53,488 nt of DNA from Rhodopirellula sp. (GCA_024644085.1 JAHELS010000015.1:1-53488), one strand, 5' to 3'. Shown: positions 35,780-44,609, numbered from the stretch's first letter. A program made the numbers and translations. Notes: generated by a model from the letters alone, not told the origin.

Positions 35780-36957
35780 CGCATCGACGGCACGTTCGAA
35801 TTGTCGGCTCGGGCGCGGTTGGCTTGTGTCTCGCCTGGGAATTGTCGCGTCGCGGCCTCGAAGTCACGTTGATGGACCGCGCGCAAATTGGTCGCGGAAC
35901 ATCATGGGCAGGTGCCGGAATCCTGCCGGCGGCGAATTACGGCGCGGCAACCGATCCGATCGATCGGCTACGCGGACTGAGCCATGATCTGTTTCCACAG
36001 TGGACCGAAACGCTCGAATCAATCACGGGCATTGACAGCGGTTATCGTCGGTGTGGTGGATGGTATTTGGCCAGCACCGCGGGCGAGCGGGCGGCGATGG
36101 TGGGAATGACTGGATACTGGAATGAACTTGGTATTGAGTGCGCATCGGTTCCCTCGGATGCCTTGGTATCGCGTGAACCATCGCTGCGATCGTGGTCGCG
36201 ACGCCCACGCGGCGCGGCATGGTGGGTACCGGGCGAGGCGCAAGTCCGCCCGCCGAGATTCCTGCGGGCGCTCGCCGAAGCATGTCGCATCGCCGGGGTC
36301 CGGCTCGTCGAACAGACGCCGATTACCGATATCAGATCAAACGATTCCACGGCCGAAGTGCTTGATGGTAACCATCGCCGCCATAGCGCCGACTGCGTCG
36401 TGATTTGTAGCGGTGCCTGGACAGGACAGATCGCCAAGTCGCTGCGTTTGCAATGCAGCCTCGTTCCGGTGCGCGGCCAGATGTTGCTGCTGAAAACCGA
36501 TACACCCCGTTTGCGGAGCATCGTCAACGTCGGACACCGGTACGTTGTCTGTCGAGACGACGGTCACACACTGGTGGGATCCAACGAAGAAGAAACCGGG
36601 TTTGAGCTTGGTACGTCCAACGAGGTTCTCGATTCGCTGCACCAGTTTGCGGCCCGATTGGTACCCGAACTTGAATCGGCGCCGAGGATCGACGCCTGGT
36701 CGGGACTTCGCCCGATGACGTTTGACGGATTTCCGATGATCGGCAGGGTCCCCGATACTCGCAATCTCTTCGTGGCGGCGGGGCACTTCCGAAGCGGGAT
36801 TCATCTCGCTCCCGCTACCGCGACGGTACTTGCCGATTTGATCTGTGGACAATCGCCGCCGATTGATCTCGATGCATTCAGTGTCGGACGGCAACAATCA
36901 AGTGCGTCAATGTTTCGAGAAGCTGCAAGTGAACCTGTCGGTCGAGTCAATGGATGA
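35776..36957 (+). CDS. ThiO-like FAD-dependent amine/amino-acid oxidase (DAO family)
   Basis: 393 residues, starting in the ATGA overlap behind GAAGGGG. The dinucleotide fold is RIVGSGAVGLCLAWELSRRG with MDR at the end of the second strand. GTSWAGAGILPAAN contacts FAD, and the C-terminus has WSGLRPMTFDGFPMIGRV followed by LFVAAGHFRSGIHLAPATA. This architecture is that of glycine oxidase (ThiO), which makes the dehydroglycine used in thiazole synthesis, and of related D-amino-acid oxidases. No other thiamine genes are adjacent, so ThiO is tentative. It overlaps the transferase gene upstream and the short Rossmann gene downstream by 8 nt. Confidence 0.85.
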   Translation: MTHRRHVRIVGSGAVGLCLAWELSRRGLEVTLMDRAQIGRGTSWAGAGILPAANYGAATDPIDRLRGLSHDLFPQWTETLESITGIDSGYRRCGGWYLASTAGERAAMVGMTGYWNELGIECASVPSDALVSREPSLRSWSRRPRGAAWWVPGEAQVRPPRFLRALAEACRIAGVRLVEQTPITDIRSNDSTAEVLDGNHRRHSADCVVICSGAWTGQIAKSLRLQCSLVPVRGQMLLLKTDTPRLRSIVNVGHRYVVCRDDGHTLVGSNEEETGFELGTSNEVLDSLHQFAARLVPELESAPRIDAWSGLRPMTFDGFPMIGRVPDTRNLFVAAGHFRSGIHLAPATATVLADLICGQSPPIDLDAFSVGRQQSSASMFREAASEPVGRVNG

Positions 36958-37669
36958 ACAATCGGCGATGAACGATTCGATGACGCTCGATCCGCCAGGG
37001 TCGGTTGCCGTGATCGGTGCCGGTCCGATCGGTGTCGAAGCTGCACTCTACGGCCGGTTTCTCGGCTACGACGTTACCCTTTTCGAGTCGGTCGCGGTCG
37101 GTCATTCAATGTCGCATCACGGGGACGAGTCCTTTCCCATGATGCCCGACCGATGCATGTCTCCCCTGGCCCTCGCAGCACTTCGTGCCCAGCAGCGCGA
37201 CAACATCCTCGATCCATCACCGCCGCACGCTGCGGCGGAAAGCAAGATGCTGCCGATGACCTATCGTCAATGGATTCACGAGGCCTTGATTCCGCTGACC
37301 GAAACCGATTTACTCCGCGGGCGATTGCGGGTTCCGGTAAGCGTTACAGAAATCGCGACGGTTCCCGTTCAAAGCGATGACGAAGACGAGGGCAGCGACG
37401 AGATACCTGCCGATTTTCGATTGAGCGTGGCCGATTCAGGCGGGCAAAAGGAATCAATCGATTTCGAAGCGGTGATCCTCGCGGTCGGCTCCCAGTGCGA
37501 TATCACACTCCGATTCGAGACCCCCACTGCCTATTTCCACCGAATCGGTGCCACCCCGAGCGGCGACCCGGAAAAGGATCTCGCCACCGGGTTACGTGAG
37601 ATTGTGCGGGTGTTCGCCGAATTGGCCGGCAGGGCCGATCTCGATCTTTACCGACCTCGCCGCGTTTGA
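36950..37669 (+). CDS. Short Rossmann-fold (half-flavoprotein-like) protein
   Basis: 239 residues from the ATG at 36950, which overlaps the previous stop by 8 nt; an ATG at 36968 is also possible. The N-terminus reads VAVIGAGPIGVEAALYGRFLGYDVTLFE, a textbook GxGxxG nucleotide-binding fold (core GAGPIGVEAAL), and a later strand, EAVILAVGSQCD, resembles the second FAD contact of pyridine-nucleotide oxidoreductases. There is no NADPH domain, no CxxC and no C-terminal cap, so it is about half the length of a complete enzyme. It may bind a dinucleotide without catalysing redox chemistry, or work with the ThiO-like neighbour. I do not recognise the exact family. Confidence 0.7.
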   Translation: MDEQSAMNDSMTLDPPGSVAVIGAGPIGVEAALYGRFLGYDVTLFESVAVGHSMSHHGDESFPMMPDRCMSPLALAALRAQQRDNILDPSPPHAAAESKMLPMTYRQWIHEALIPLTETDLLRGRLRVPVSVTEIATVPVQSDDEDEGSDEIPADFRLSVADSGGQKESIDFEAVILAVGSQCDITLRFETPTAYFHRIGATPSGDPEKDLATGLREIVRVFAELAGRADLDLYRPRRV

Positions 37670-37893
37670 ATCGTTGCGGTCGTGAGGGCCATGACGAATG
37701 TGACGGTCTGGTCGACTCGGGAACCTGCTGTTTCTTTTTCGCCACGTCCGTCTCATGGTCACAACGTGATCTAGCTTTCAATGGCGATTTGTGCGCGTAC
37801 CACGTCGGTGCGTGCCCCAAACGCATTATCAATGCATGCCCAAGCACGGCACCACAAAGCCGGCGGCGGACGTGCAGCTCGGGGGAACTCTCA

Positions 37894-38127
37894 ATGATCA
37901 AGCTGACTCGACTCGACGGTGAGCCCTTCGTGCTCAATGCCGATCTGATTCGTTACGTCGAATGTCGGCCTGATACGTTCGTCACGCTCACCAGCGGCGA
38001 TCGGATTGTGGTCTCCGAGAAGATGGAAGAAGTCATCGAGCGTGCCGTGCACTATCAACAGCGCAAGCACTACATGCCGATGCCGACGGGAAACGTCCGC
38101 ACCTTGAATCCTGACACGACCGCATAG
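37894..38127 (+). CDS. flbD: FlbD-family flagellar protein
   Basis: 77 residues, with GGGGGA upstream of the ATG; the frame stays open far upstream but that part is not protein-like. IKLTRLDGEPFVLNADLIRYVE and TLTSGDRIVVSEKMEEVIERA match the small FlbD proteins that precede motA in many flagellar operons (here cited in two parts, residues 2-23 and 31-51). Its biochemical role is not settled. It is the first gene of a plus-strand flagellar cluster, 24 nt before motA. The 224-bp gap upstream (37670-37893) should hold the promoter; I saw neither a sigma-28 nor a correctly spaced sigma-54 site there. Confidence 0.88.
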   Translation: MIKLTRLDGEPFVLNADLIRYVECRPDTFVTLTSGDRIVVSEKMEEVIERAVHYQQRKHYMPMPTGNVRTLNPDTTA

Positions 38128-38151
38128 ACCTGACCACCGCAGAACTGAACC

Positions 38152-38913
38152 ATGGACATCGCAAGTCTCGTAGGGCTTATTCTCGCCATCGGCCTGATTA
38201 TCGCGTCAATCGCACTCGGTAACGCGCCCTTCACCGCATTCATCGATATTCCGTCGATGTTGGTGGTGGTTGGTGGTGCAGTCGCCGCCGCACTGATCTG
38301 TTTTCCGCTCGGCAGCATGCTGAAGTCTCCGATGATCGCCTTGAAGGTGCTGCTGAACAAAAGCGAAGACCGTCTTGGCTTGATCAAGCAAATCGTCGAA
38401 TTGGCCGAGACTGCTCGCCGCGACGGGTTGTTGGCGTTGGAATCGAAGGTCGCCGAGATTGACAATCCGTTGGTCAAATCGGGCATTCAGATGGCGGTCG
38501 ATGGAAGCACTCCCGAAGTCGTTGAAGAGGTGTTGCGCACCGAGGTCGAAGCGATCGCCGCCCGGCACCGAGAAGGCAAGGGCATCATGGATCAACTCGG
38601 CCGGTTTGCGCCCGCCTACGGGATGATTGGAACGCTGATGGGCCTGATCATGATGCTCCAGGACATGAGTGATCCCTCGGGCATCGGTGCCGGTATGGCT
38701 ATCGCACTGATCACAACCCTGTACGGCGCTATCGTGGCCAACGTGTTCTTCAGCCCGTTCGCTGAGAAGCTCGGTTTGATCAGTCGTAACGAAATGATCA
38801 CTCTTGAAATCGCGATTCGAGGCGTGATGGCCATTCAATCGGGTGAAAGTCCCCGGGCGATCGACCAGAAACTGAGAACGTTTCTGCCGCCAAAACAACG
38901 TGAGGCGGAGTAA
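38152..38913 (+). CDS. motA: Flagellar motor stator protein MotA
   Basis: 253 residues. Four transmembrane segments are visible: about 3-22, about 32-52, and a pair at about 155-175 and 183-205. The N-terminus is LVGLILAIGLIIASIALG; the second segment, SMLVVVGGAVAAALICFPLGS, is the conserved family region. The cytoplasmic loop follows TM2, and PAYGMIGTLMGLIMML marks TM3. MotA and MotB form the proton- or sodium-driven stator. The stop overlaps the motB start (TAATG), so production is coupled. The protein resembles the short MotA/PomA group. Confidence 0.95.
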   Translation: MDIASLVGLILAIGLIIASIALGNAPFTAFIDIPSMLVVVGGAVAAALICFPLGSMLKSPMIALKVLLNKSEDRLGLIKQIVELAETARRDGLLALESKVAEIDNPLVKSGIQMAVDGSTPEVVEEVLRTEVEAIAARHREGKGIMDQLGRFAPAYGMIGTLMGLIMMLQDMSDPSGIGAGMAIALITTLYGAIVANVFFSPFAEKLGLISRNEMITLEIAIRGVMAIQSGESPRAIDQKLRTFLPPKQREAE

Positions 38914-39692
38914 TGATGGAAGAAGAATCAGATGAAATGGGCATTCCCGAGTGGGTTGTCACCTTCGGCGACATGATGAGCTTGCTGCTGACGTTCTTCA
39001 TCATGTTGGTCTCACTCAGCGAGATCAAAGAAGAAGAAACGTACCAGGCGCTCGTCGATTCGATGCAGCGCCAATTCGGCTACGCGCGCACACTCAACGC
39101 GCTGACCCCGGGAGAATCGCGTCCGCGCACCGCCGCATACACGACGTTGGCAACCACCGGACGTGCGAAAAAGAAAGATACGGCCAAAGGCGGTGTCCCG
39201 GAAAAGGCTCCCGTCGGCGAAGAACGGCAAGTCCGTATCGTGCGTCCCGGGCAAATGACCGCGGTCGGATCGGTTGTGTTTTTCGAGCTCGGTTCGGACA
39301 AGATCACCAAATCAGCCGATGCGGTGATCACCAGTCTCGCGGCGCAGCTTCGGGGCAAGCCGCAAAAGATCGAGGTAAGAGGTCACGTTTCGGCAGAGTT
39401 TGCCGCTCGCACCGAGGGTACCGATGAGGCGCTTTTGCTCGGCTTTCGCCGGGCCGCGGCGGTTCAAAAAATTCTCGTTGAGCGGGAAGGCATCGAGGCC
39501 GTGCGGTTCCGAATCTCCTCAGCAGCCGAAAGTGAGCCGATGAGCCGCACCGGCCGCAGCAGCGCCGTGGCTCGAAATCCACGTGTCGAAGTCTTCATGC
39601 TCGATGAAACAGTCGAGGATTTGCACGGAACGGCCGATGAACGAAATGCGGCTACGATCCAATTGGACGACACGAGCCCGGAGAAAGAGTGA
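38913..39692 (+). CDS. motB: Flagellar motor stator protein MotB
   Basis: 259 residues, start in the TAATG overlap with motA (a second ATG follows at once). One transmembrane helix at about 14-36 contains Asp20 (VVTFGDMMSLLLTFFIML), the ion-carrying residue of the stator. The C-terminal OmpA-like peptidoglycan-binding domain spans about 110-235: VVFFELGSDKITKSADAVI, then IEVRGHVSAEF, LLGFRRAAAVQKIL and RNPRVEVFML. It anchors MotA to the cell wall. Planctomycetes have long been debated over their wall; a peptidoglycan-binding MotB fits the current view that they keep one. The stop overlaps fliL as TGATG. Confidence 0.95.
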   Translation: MMEEESDEMGIPEWVVTFGDMMSLLLTFFIMLVSLSEIKEEETYQALVDSMQRQFGYARTLNALTPGESRPRTAAYTTLATTGRAKKKDTAKGGVPEKAPVGEERQVRIVRPGQMTAVGSVVFFELGSDKITKSADAVITSLAAQLRGKPQKIEVRGHVSAEFAARTEGTDEALLLGFRRAAAVQKILVEREGIEAVRFRISSAAESEPMSRTGRSSAVARNPRVEVFMLDETVEDLHGTADERNAATIQLDDTSPEKE

Positions 39693-40252
39693 TGGCCGAC
39701 GAGGCAGCAACGCCGGAAAACGACGAAACCACCCCCAGCGCCCCTGCCAGCGGCGGGGGCGGACGTGGATTGATTATCGCTTTTGTTGCGATCGTCGTCC
39801 TGCTCGAAACAGGGATGTTTTTCTTCCTCGTCCCCAGCGCCGACGAAGTCAGCGCCCTGGCTGAAGCCAAACTGATCAAGTCAGTCCAGGAAGGCGAGGC
39901 GGCCGCTGAGGAACAGGCTTCCGACGAGAATTCCGTCCGTGAATTCAAACTCGGACTCTACGGCGAAACCTTCAGCCCGATCGACACCGAACGCTCCTAC
40001 CGCGTTGAAATCGATCTCTACGGGCTCGTACGCAAGAAAAACCTCGACAAAATGCAGTCTGAATTCGGCAATAAAGAGGGTCGCCTGCGCCACGCAATCC
40101 GGATGAAAATCCGCAATAGCGCCCTGGAAGAGCTGAACGAGAATAATCTGGGGTTGCTCGAACGCCGTATTTTGACGACATGTAACCACTTGCTAGAAGA
40201 TGACCTGCTCCTCGGCGTCGGTTTCAAGAGTTACCAGCTGATCGAGCAGTAA
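39692..40252 (+). CDS. fliL: Flagellar basal-body protein FliL-like
   Basis: 186 residues, starting in a TGATG overlap with motB. A short Gly-rich cytoplasmic tail (GGGGRG at 21-26) precedes one transmembrane helix (about 27-47, LIIAFVAIVVLLETGMFFFL in parts). The periplasmic part has the FliL-type fold: EFKLGLYGETF... YRVEIDLYGLV, then LRHAIRMKIRNSALEEL, and LLERRILTTCNHLLED. FliL surrounds the stator and helps torque and surface sensing. Identity as FliL rests on this layout and on the position after motB. Confidence 0.85.
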   Translation: MADEAATPENDETTPSAPASGGGGRGLIIAFVAIVVLLETGMFFFLVPSADEVSALAEAKLIKSVQEGEAAAEEQASDENSVREFKLGLYGETFSPIDTERSYRVEIDLYGLVRKKNLDKMQSEFGNKEGRLRHAIRMKIRNSALEELNENNLGLLERRILTTCNHLLEDDLLLGVGFKSYQLIEQ

Positions 40253-40331
40253 TCTGCTCGCGAATGCGGTTCATCCGCACTCGCCCAGGAAACTCCTGCG
40301 TGAAACATTCGCCTCAGGCAAGGACGCTTCA

Positions 40332-40862
40332 GTGGCCGATCCAAACGACGAACCCGAAAACGATGAGAGTGCCGGTGACCCGGCGCCGGAGGGCTCCAGC
40401 AGCGAATCAACCGCGGCCGCCGACGGCCCCGCTACCGAGACTGCGACCGAGAATGACACGGGCAAAGAGTCGGGGGGCAATCAACTCAATACCGACGAGA
40501 TTGAGAAACTTCTCGACCAGGCCTCCGAATCACTCGAGCAAGCCGCCGGCGAAAACGTTTCGCCCCAGGCGACCGCCAAACCTTTCAGCCTTGGCGATCT
40601 CGCGCCCGATAACTCCGATGACGATCGCCAACCGATCGATCTGCTCGGCGAAGTCGAAATGGATCTGCGGATCGAACTCGGGCGGACCCAGATGCGGCTC
40701 GAAGATGTGCTGCAGCTTCGTGGCGGCTCGGTCGTTGCACTGGACAAGCTCGCCGGTGACCCGGTCGACGTGTTCGTTAACGGTCGACTGATTGCCCGCG
40801 GAGAAGTCTTGGTGATGAACGACAATTTCTGTATACGAGTCACAGAACTAATCGGCGTTTAA
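40332..40862 (+). CDS. fliN: Flagellar switch protein FliN with long acidic extension
   Basis: 176 residues with a GTG start preceded by AAGGA. Residues 1-95 are acidic and disordered (ENDESAGDPAPEGSSSES, TATENDTGKES). The SpoA/FliN domain is at about 100-175: EVEMDLRIELGRTQMRLEDV, LRGGSVVALDKLAGDPVDVFV, NGRLIARGEVLVMNDNFCIRV (quoted in segments). FliN forms the C-ring switch with FliM and FliG and binds CheY-P. The fliL stop is 79 nt upstream; many genomes have fliM in this slot, and here it is absent. Confidence 0.92.
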   Translation: MADPNDEPENDESAGDPAPEGSSSESTAAADGPATETATENDTGKESGGNQLNTDEIEKLLDQASESLEQAAGENVSPQATAKPFSLGDLAPDNSDDDRQPIDLLGEVEMDLRIELGRTQMRLEDVLQLRGGSVVALDKLAGDPVDVFVNGRLIARGEVLVMNDNFCIRVTELIGV

Positions 40863-40943
40863 TCGACCATTTCAGTTTTGACCGTCCAGGATTCCTCTGT
40901 CCGCAAGTGTGAAGACAAGGGAAACGTCGCCAAGGATCCGACC

Positions 40944-41654
40944 ATGCAGAATCTGTTGATCAGGACGATTTCTTTTGTCTTTTCGCTTTCGATTTTCACG
41001 GTCACCTGGGGTCAAACCATCACTCGCGACGGTGACCCGTCCGGCGTCGTGTTGCAGCGGCAAAACGTAACGGCTCGCACCTCTGCGACACCGCGCGGTT
41101 ACGATGTCATCCAGGCTTCGGCCGAAACCACACCGGAGCTGACGTCCGCGACGTTCCCCGCACTCGGACCCAAACCAGCCGCGGATGCGTCAACGCCCGA
41201 AGGCGATGCAGACAATGGCCGAGATGTCGGAATCGCGCGACCCGCGATCACTGTTACATCGAGCCTCGCCGTTGTGCTGGGCCTGTTCGCTGCCATGGTG
41301 TGGATAACGCGAAAGTTCAACGGACGTACGCTGGCCCAGGGAAACGTTCCCAAAGAAGTCCTCTACGGACTCGGCAGCACCGCTATCGACGCGAGAACGC
41401 GGGTCACACTGGTTCGCTGCGGAAACCGTATTCTTGTGATGGCACAATCACCCACCGGCGTGTACCCGCTCGCCGAGATCACCGATCCTCAGGAAGTGAT
41501 CGATTTGTCCGCGAGATGTCTTGGTGACTCCAAGAAGTCGTTCGCCTCAACGCTGCAAACGATTGAGAACGAACCGACCGAATCCGGTTTCATCGCGTCG
41601 GCACAAACCGCGCCGAAGCCCCGCTCACGTGGGCGCCTTTTCGCCAATGCCTAA
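40944..41654 (+). CDS. fliO: Flagellar biosynthesis protein FliO-like
   Basis: 236 residues from the ATG at 40944; the in-frame ATG-less stretch back to 40878 is unlikely to be translated. A signal-like N-terminus (LIRTISFVFSLSIFTVTWG) and a second hydrophobic helix at about 95-118 (TSSLAVVLGLFAAMVWITR) frame a Thr/Ala-rich segment. The cytoplasmic FliO domain follows: GSTAIDARTRVTLVRCGNR and ILVMAQSPTGVYPLAEITDPQEV. FliO assists assembly of the FliPQR export gate. No fliP follows: the next gene is on the opposite strand. FliO is poorly conserved, so the call rests on layout, the typical C-terminal strands and the operon. Confidence 0.83.
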   Translation: MQNLLIRTISFVFSLSIFTVTWGQTITRDGDPSGVVLQRQNVTARTSATPRGYDVIQASAETTPELTSATFPALGPKPAADASTPEGDADNGRDVGIARPAITVTSSLAVVLGLFAAMVWITRKFNGRTLAQGNVPKEVLYGLGSTAIDARTRVTLVRCGNRILVMAQSPTGVYPLAEITDPQEVIDLSARCLGDSKKSFASTLQTIENEPTESGFIASAQTAPKPRSRGRLFANA

Positions 41655-41688
41655 GTGGACAGCGGGAGAATATACCAGCGAAAGCTTC

Positions 41689-41709
41689 GTAGGCAGGACC
41701 AGAGCCTAC
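41689..41709. terminator. Inverted repeat between fliO and the converging esterase gene
   Basis: GTAGGC (41689-41694) and GCCTAC (41704-41709) pair around a 9-nt loop. The repeat covers the end of the esterase gene and lies 35 nt past the fliO stop, so it could end transcription in either direction. There is no T-run. Confidence 0.35.
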
Positions 41710-42614
41710 CGCGTAACGACACCGAGTCGCCGCAACCAGTCTTCGCATAGTGCGGGCCACTGGGATGCACCCGCCTGGTCTTTTGCCAAACCGAGTCCAT
41801 GGCGCCCCTTGGGAAAGACATGCAGTTCCGCCGGAACGCCGTTTTTCTGGCAAGCCAGGAAATACTGAACACTGTTTTCTGGTGGCACCGCCTTATCCTC
41901 GGCCGTGTGGAATAAAAAGGTCGGCGGTGTATGCTCGGACACCTGTCGCTCGTTGGAGAGCAACTCGACCAGTTTACGATCAGGGTTTTCACCAATCAGG
42001 TTCCGCTGGCTACCCTTGTGCGTGTAAGGCTTGTCAAACGCGATCACCGGGTAACAGAGAATCGAGAAATCAGGTCGCGATGAAACCGCCGCGACCGGGT
42101 CCTCGCTCGACGAATCGACGTCGGCAAAATGAGTCGATATCGTCGAGCACAGGTGGCCGCCCGCCGAAAACCCAATCGCGCCGATGCGGTCTGGATCAAT
42201 GTTCCATTCCGCCGCCCGTGCCCGCAAAGTTTGAATCGCTCGCTGTGCGTCTTGCATCGGAATCGGATGTCCGTAGCCCTTTCCCTGATTGCCCTTACCA
42301 CGGAGACGGTACGTACAGATGGCCGATGTAACGCCGAGTGAATGGAACCACTCGGCAAACTGGTATCCCTCATGATCCATCGCGTGCCCTCCATAACCTC
42401 CTCCTGGCAAAATCACGATCGCCGCTGTGGGCGAATCCGATTCCACCCTTGTGAGAATCAACTCGGGAACGTCGCCTTCGTCGCTGGCAGTCGATCCGGG
42501 CGGCACCGATGGCCACAGCGGCATCGTGACAGCGCTGGGAGACGCGGCGGGGGTGGCTTGGACAAAGGTTACGGCGAGGATTACGCACGCCATGACGTGC
42601 AAGTCGGCTCTCAT
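41706..42614 (-). CDS. Exported alpha/beta-hydrolase (acetyl-esterase/BD-FAE-like)
   Basis: 302 residues from the ATG at 42612-42614, with AAGAG upstream. A signal peptide (MACVILAVTFVQATPAA core) directs it to the periplasm. AAIVILPGGGYGGHAMDHEG is the oxyanion loop, GAIGFSAGGHLCS gives the Ser of GxSxG near residue 149, PPTFLFHTAEDKAVP carries the acid residue, and FPKGRHGLGL the His near 280. All three catalytic residues are in place. The family includes xylan acetyl esterases and related carboxylesterases, so a role in polysaccharide use is likely. It is divergent from the ABC-2 permease genes. Confidence 0.9.
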   Translation of the reverse strand: MRADLHVMACVILAVTFVQATPAASPSAVTMPLWPSVPPGSTASDEGDVPELILTRVESDSPTAAIVILPGGGYGGHAMDHEGYQFAEWFHSLGVTSAICTYRLRGKGNQGKGYGHPIPMQDAQRAIQTLRARAAEWNIDPDRIGAIGFSAGGHLCSTISTHFADVDSSSEDPVAAVSSRPDFSILCYPVIAFDKPYTHKGSQRNLIGENPDRKLVELLSNERQVSEHTPPTFLFHTAEDKAVPPENSVQYFLACQKNGVPAELHVFPKGRHGLGLAKDQAGASQWPALCEDWLRRLGVVTR

Positions 42615-42741
42615 CTCTTTGCATCTCAATCGTTAGTGGGAACGCTCGACGGCGACGGGGACTCGCCAATTCGCGGCGAAACCGATATCACTCGGGTACC
42701 ACACCCCCACCGGTCATTGATCATCGTACTGCAGAGGCACC

Positions 42742-43632
42742 GTGTCCAGCGCTTCGACCACCCAGGAATTTCCGGCTGCAAGTCATCGCAGCGGGATCGC
42801 GTGGCGGCTGTCGTTGTGGTGGATGATCTTGCGCACCTCTCTGGAAGAACGTCTGGTGTACCGTGGCGACTTTGCGCTCGGCACGCTGATGCGGTTTCTC
42901 CCCATCATCACCCAGATCTTTCTCTGGTACGCCGTGTTCGATTCCATTGGCGATCCGGAAGGCGATGACGCGGCCAGCATCGCGGGATTCGGCTTTCGCG
43001 AAATCGTCGCCTATTACCTATTGACGATGATCGCCAGGGCTTTCTCGAGCATGCCGGGTTTAGCCTCGGGAATCGCCCGCCAAATACGCGAGGGCGAGAT
43101 CAAGCGATACCTGATCCAACCGATCGATCTGATTGCTTTTCTTCTGCTCAACCGGATCGCGCACAAGTTGGCTTACTACGCGATTGCCATCGCGCCATTC
43201 GCGCTTGTGTTCTACTTGTGCCGCCACTACTTCGTTGCTGGATGGCCGCCGGCGCACGTCATGGCTGCATTCATTGCGTCGCTCGTGATGGGATTCCTGA
43301 TTGGTTTCTTCCTCGAAGCAGCGATCGGGATGATCGGGTTCTGGTTTCTCGAAGTCTCGTCATTGTTGTTTGTCTACATGCTGTTCAGCTTCTTTCTGTC
43401 CGGGCATATGTTTCCATTGACAATGTTGCCCGATGGAATCGAAGGGTTCGTGAACTTTCTGCCGTTCAAATACCTCGCCTATTTCCCGGCGGCCGTTTTT
43501 CTTGGAAAGATTCCCGAGGAAGATCTCCCGATGGAGATGGCGATCGAAGCTCTCTGGCTGGTTTTCTTTATCGTCGTCTGCCGCGTCGCTTACGCGCGAG
43601 GAGTGAATCGATACAGCGGGTTTGGAGGGTAG
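42742..43632 (+). CDS. ABC-2-type membrane protein (ABC2_membrane_6 family), first of a pair
   Basis: 296 residues with a GTG start behind AGAGGCACC. About six transmembrane helices are visible, from TLMRFLPIITQIFLWYAVF through LLFVYMLFSFFLSGHMFPL to ALWLVFFIVVCRVAYARG. The segment IREGEIKRYLIQPIDLIAFLL is the cytoplasmic coupling-type helix of the ABC2_membrane_6 (formerly DUF990) family. The protein would form the membrane half of a type-V-like ABC exporter together with the next gene. The cognate ATPase is not encoded nearby, which is unusual for this family. The substrate is unknown. Confidence 0.87.
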   Translation: MSSASTTQEFPAASHRSGIAWRLSLWWMILRTSLEERLVYRGDFALGTLMRFLPIITQIFLWYAVFDSIGDPEGDDAASIAGFGFREIVAYYLLTMIARAFSSMPGLASGIARQIREGEIKRYLIQPIDLIAFLLLNRIAHKLAYYAIAIAPFALVFYLCRHYFVAGWPPAHVMAAFIASLVMGFLIGFFLEAAIGMIGFWFLEVSSLLFVYMLFSFFLSGHMFPLTMLPDGIEGFVNFLPFKYLAYFPAAVFLGKIPEEDLPMEMAIEALWLVFFIVVCRVAYARGVNRYSGFGG

Positions 43633-43636
43633 GGGA

Positions 43637-44509
43637 GTGAAGCTTTTTTCGCGATCCGAATTCAGCCCGAGCTACTGGAATGTTTTCCGGACCTTTGCCC
43701 GCAACAGCCTGGTGCGGGACATGACGTTCCGCACCAATTTCGTGCTCCAGTGCGTCAGCAGTATCGGTTGGACGCTGATGAACGTCGGCTTCTACCTGAT
43801 TCTGTTCCAGTACACCGATACGATTGGTGAAGGAAGCGGATGGGATCGCGACAAATTCTTTCTGTTCATCGCGACGACATGGTTCATCAATTCGCTGGTC
43901 CAGGCGTTCTTCATGCCCAATGCCGAGGAGTTCAGCGAGTTGATACGCACCGGCGGCCTCGACTTTGCGCTGTTGAAACCCATCGACACACAGTTCCTGG
44001 TCTCATTCCGAAAAGTTGACTGGAGCGCACTGTCGAATTTTTTCGCCGGAATGGTCATCGCGGTCGTATCCCTCTACGCGCTCGCCACGCGAGAAGTCAA
44101 TCCGATGGTTCCGTCGCTTATTTCTGTGCTGCTGTACGTGATTTTCATCGGCTGCGGGATCGTGATCATGTACAGCCTGATGATATGTCTGAGCGCGACG
44201 AGCATCTGGCTCGGACGCAACCAGACGCTCTACAACTTCTGGTTCTACATCACCAACTTCAGCCGTTACCCGATGGAAATGTATAACCGCGGTTGGGGGC
44301 GTCCGCTGTACGGATTTTTTACCTTCATTGTGCCGGTGCTGCTTGTTGTCAACGTGCCGGCCCGACTGATTGCCAAGCCGATCGATCCCCGGACCTACGA
44401 GGAATGGATGTTTGTCCTCTGGGCCGTCGTGGCAACTTTTCTGAGTGTGGTGACGAGCCGCTGGGTATTTCGGCAAGCCTTGTCGAGTTACCGTAGTGCA
44501 AGCTCTTGA
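43637..44509 (+). CDS. ABC-2-type membrane protein, second of a pair
   Basis: 290 residues from the GTG at 43637, behind GGAGGGTAGGG; it starts 5 nt after the previous stop. Six hydrophobic helices are expected (VLQCVSSIGWTLMNVGFYLILF near 35-56 quoted by its core SSIGWTLMNVGFYL; SLISVLLYVIFIGCGIVIMYSL; FFTFIVPVLLVVNVPARLI; LWAVVATFLSVVTSRW). EFSELIRTGGLDFALLKPIDTQF matches the coupling segment of the partner (IREGEIKRYLIQPIDL). The two proteins are distant paralogues and probably heterodimerise. No ATPase gene is present on either side. Confidence 0.87.
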   Translation: MKLFSRSEFSPSYWNVFRTFARNSLVRDMTFRTNFVLQCVSSIGWTLMNVGFYLILFQYTDTIGEGSGWDRDKFFLFIATTWFINSLVQAFFMPNAEEFSELIRTGGLDFALLKPIDTQFLVSFRKVDWSALSNFFAGMVIAVVSLYALATREVNPMVPSLISVLLYVIFIGCGIVIMYSLMICLSATSIWLGRNQTLYNFWFYITNFSRYPMEMYNRGWGRPLYGFFTFIVPVLLVVNVPARLIAKPIDPRTYEEWMFVLWAVVATFLSVVTSRWVFRQALSSYRSASS

Positions 44510-44609
44510 TGTTGGCATTGGTTGCTGCTTCCCGGGATGATGCCAAGATCGGATTCCCGATTTCGAATACGCACAAAACCCCTCGACGGCCCCCCTTGGG
44601 AGAAATGAC

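Noticed and set aside
37670-37893. Possible sigma-54 site (TGGC...TGC) upstream of flbD
   Set aside because: The spacing between GG and GC is 8 nt, not 10, so it does not fit the -24/-12 pattern.
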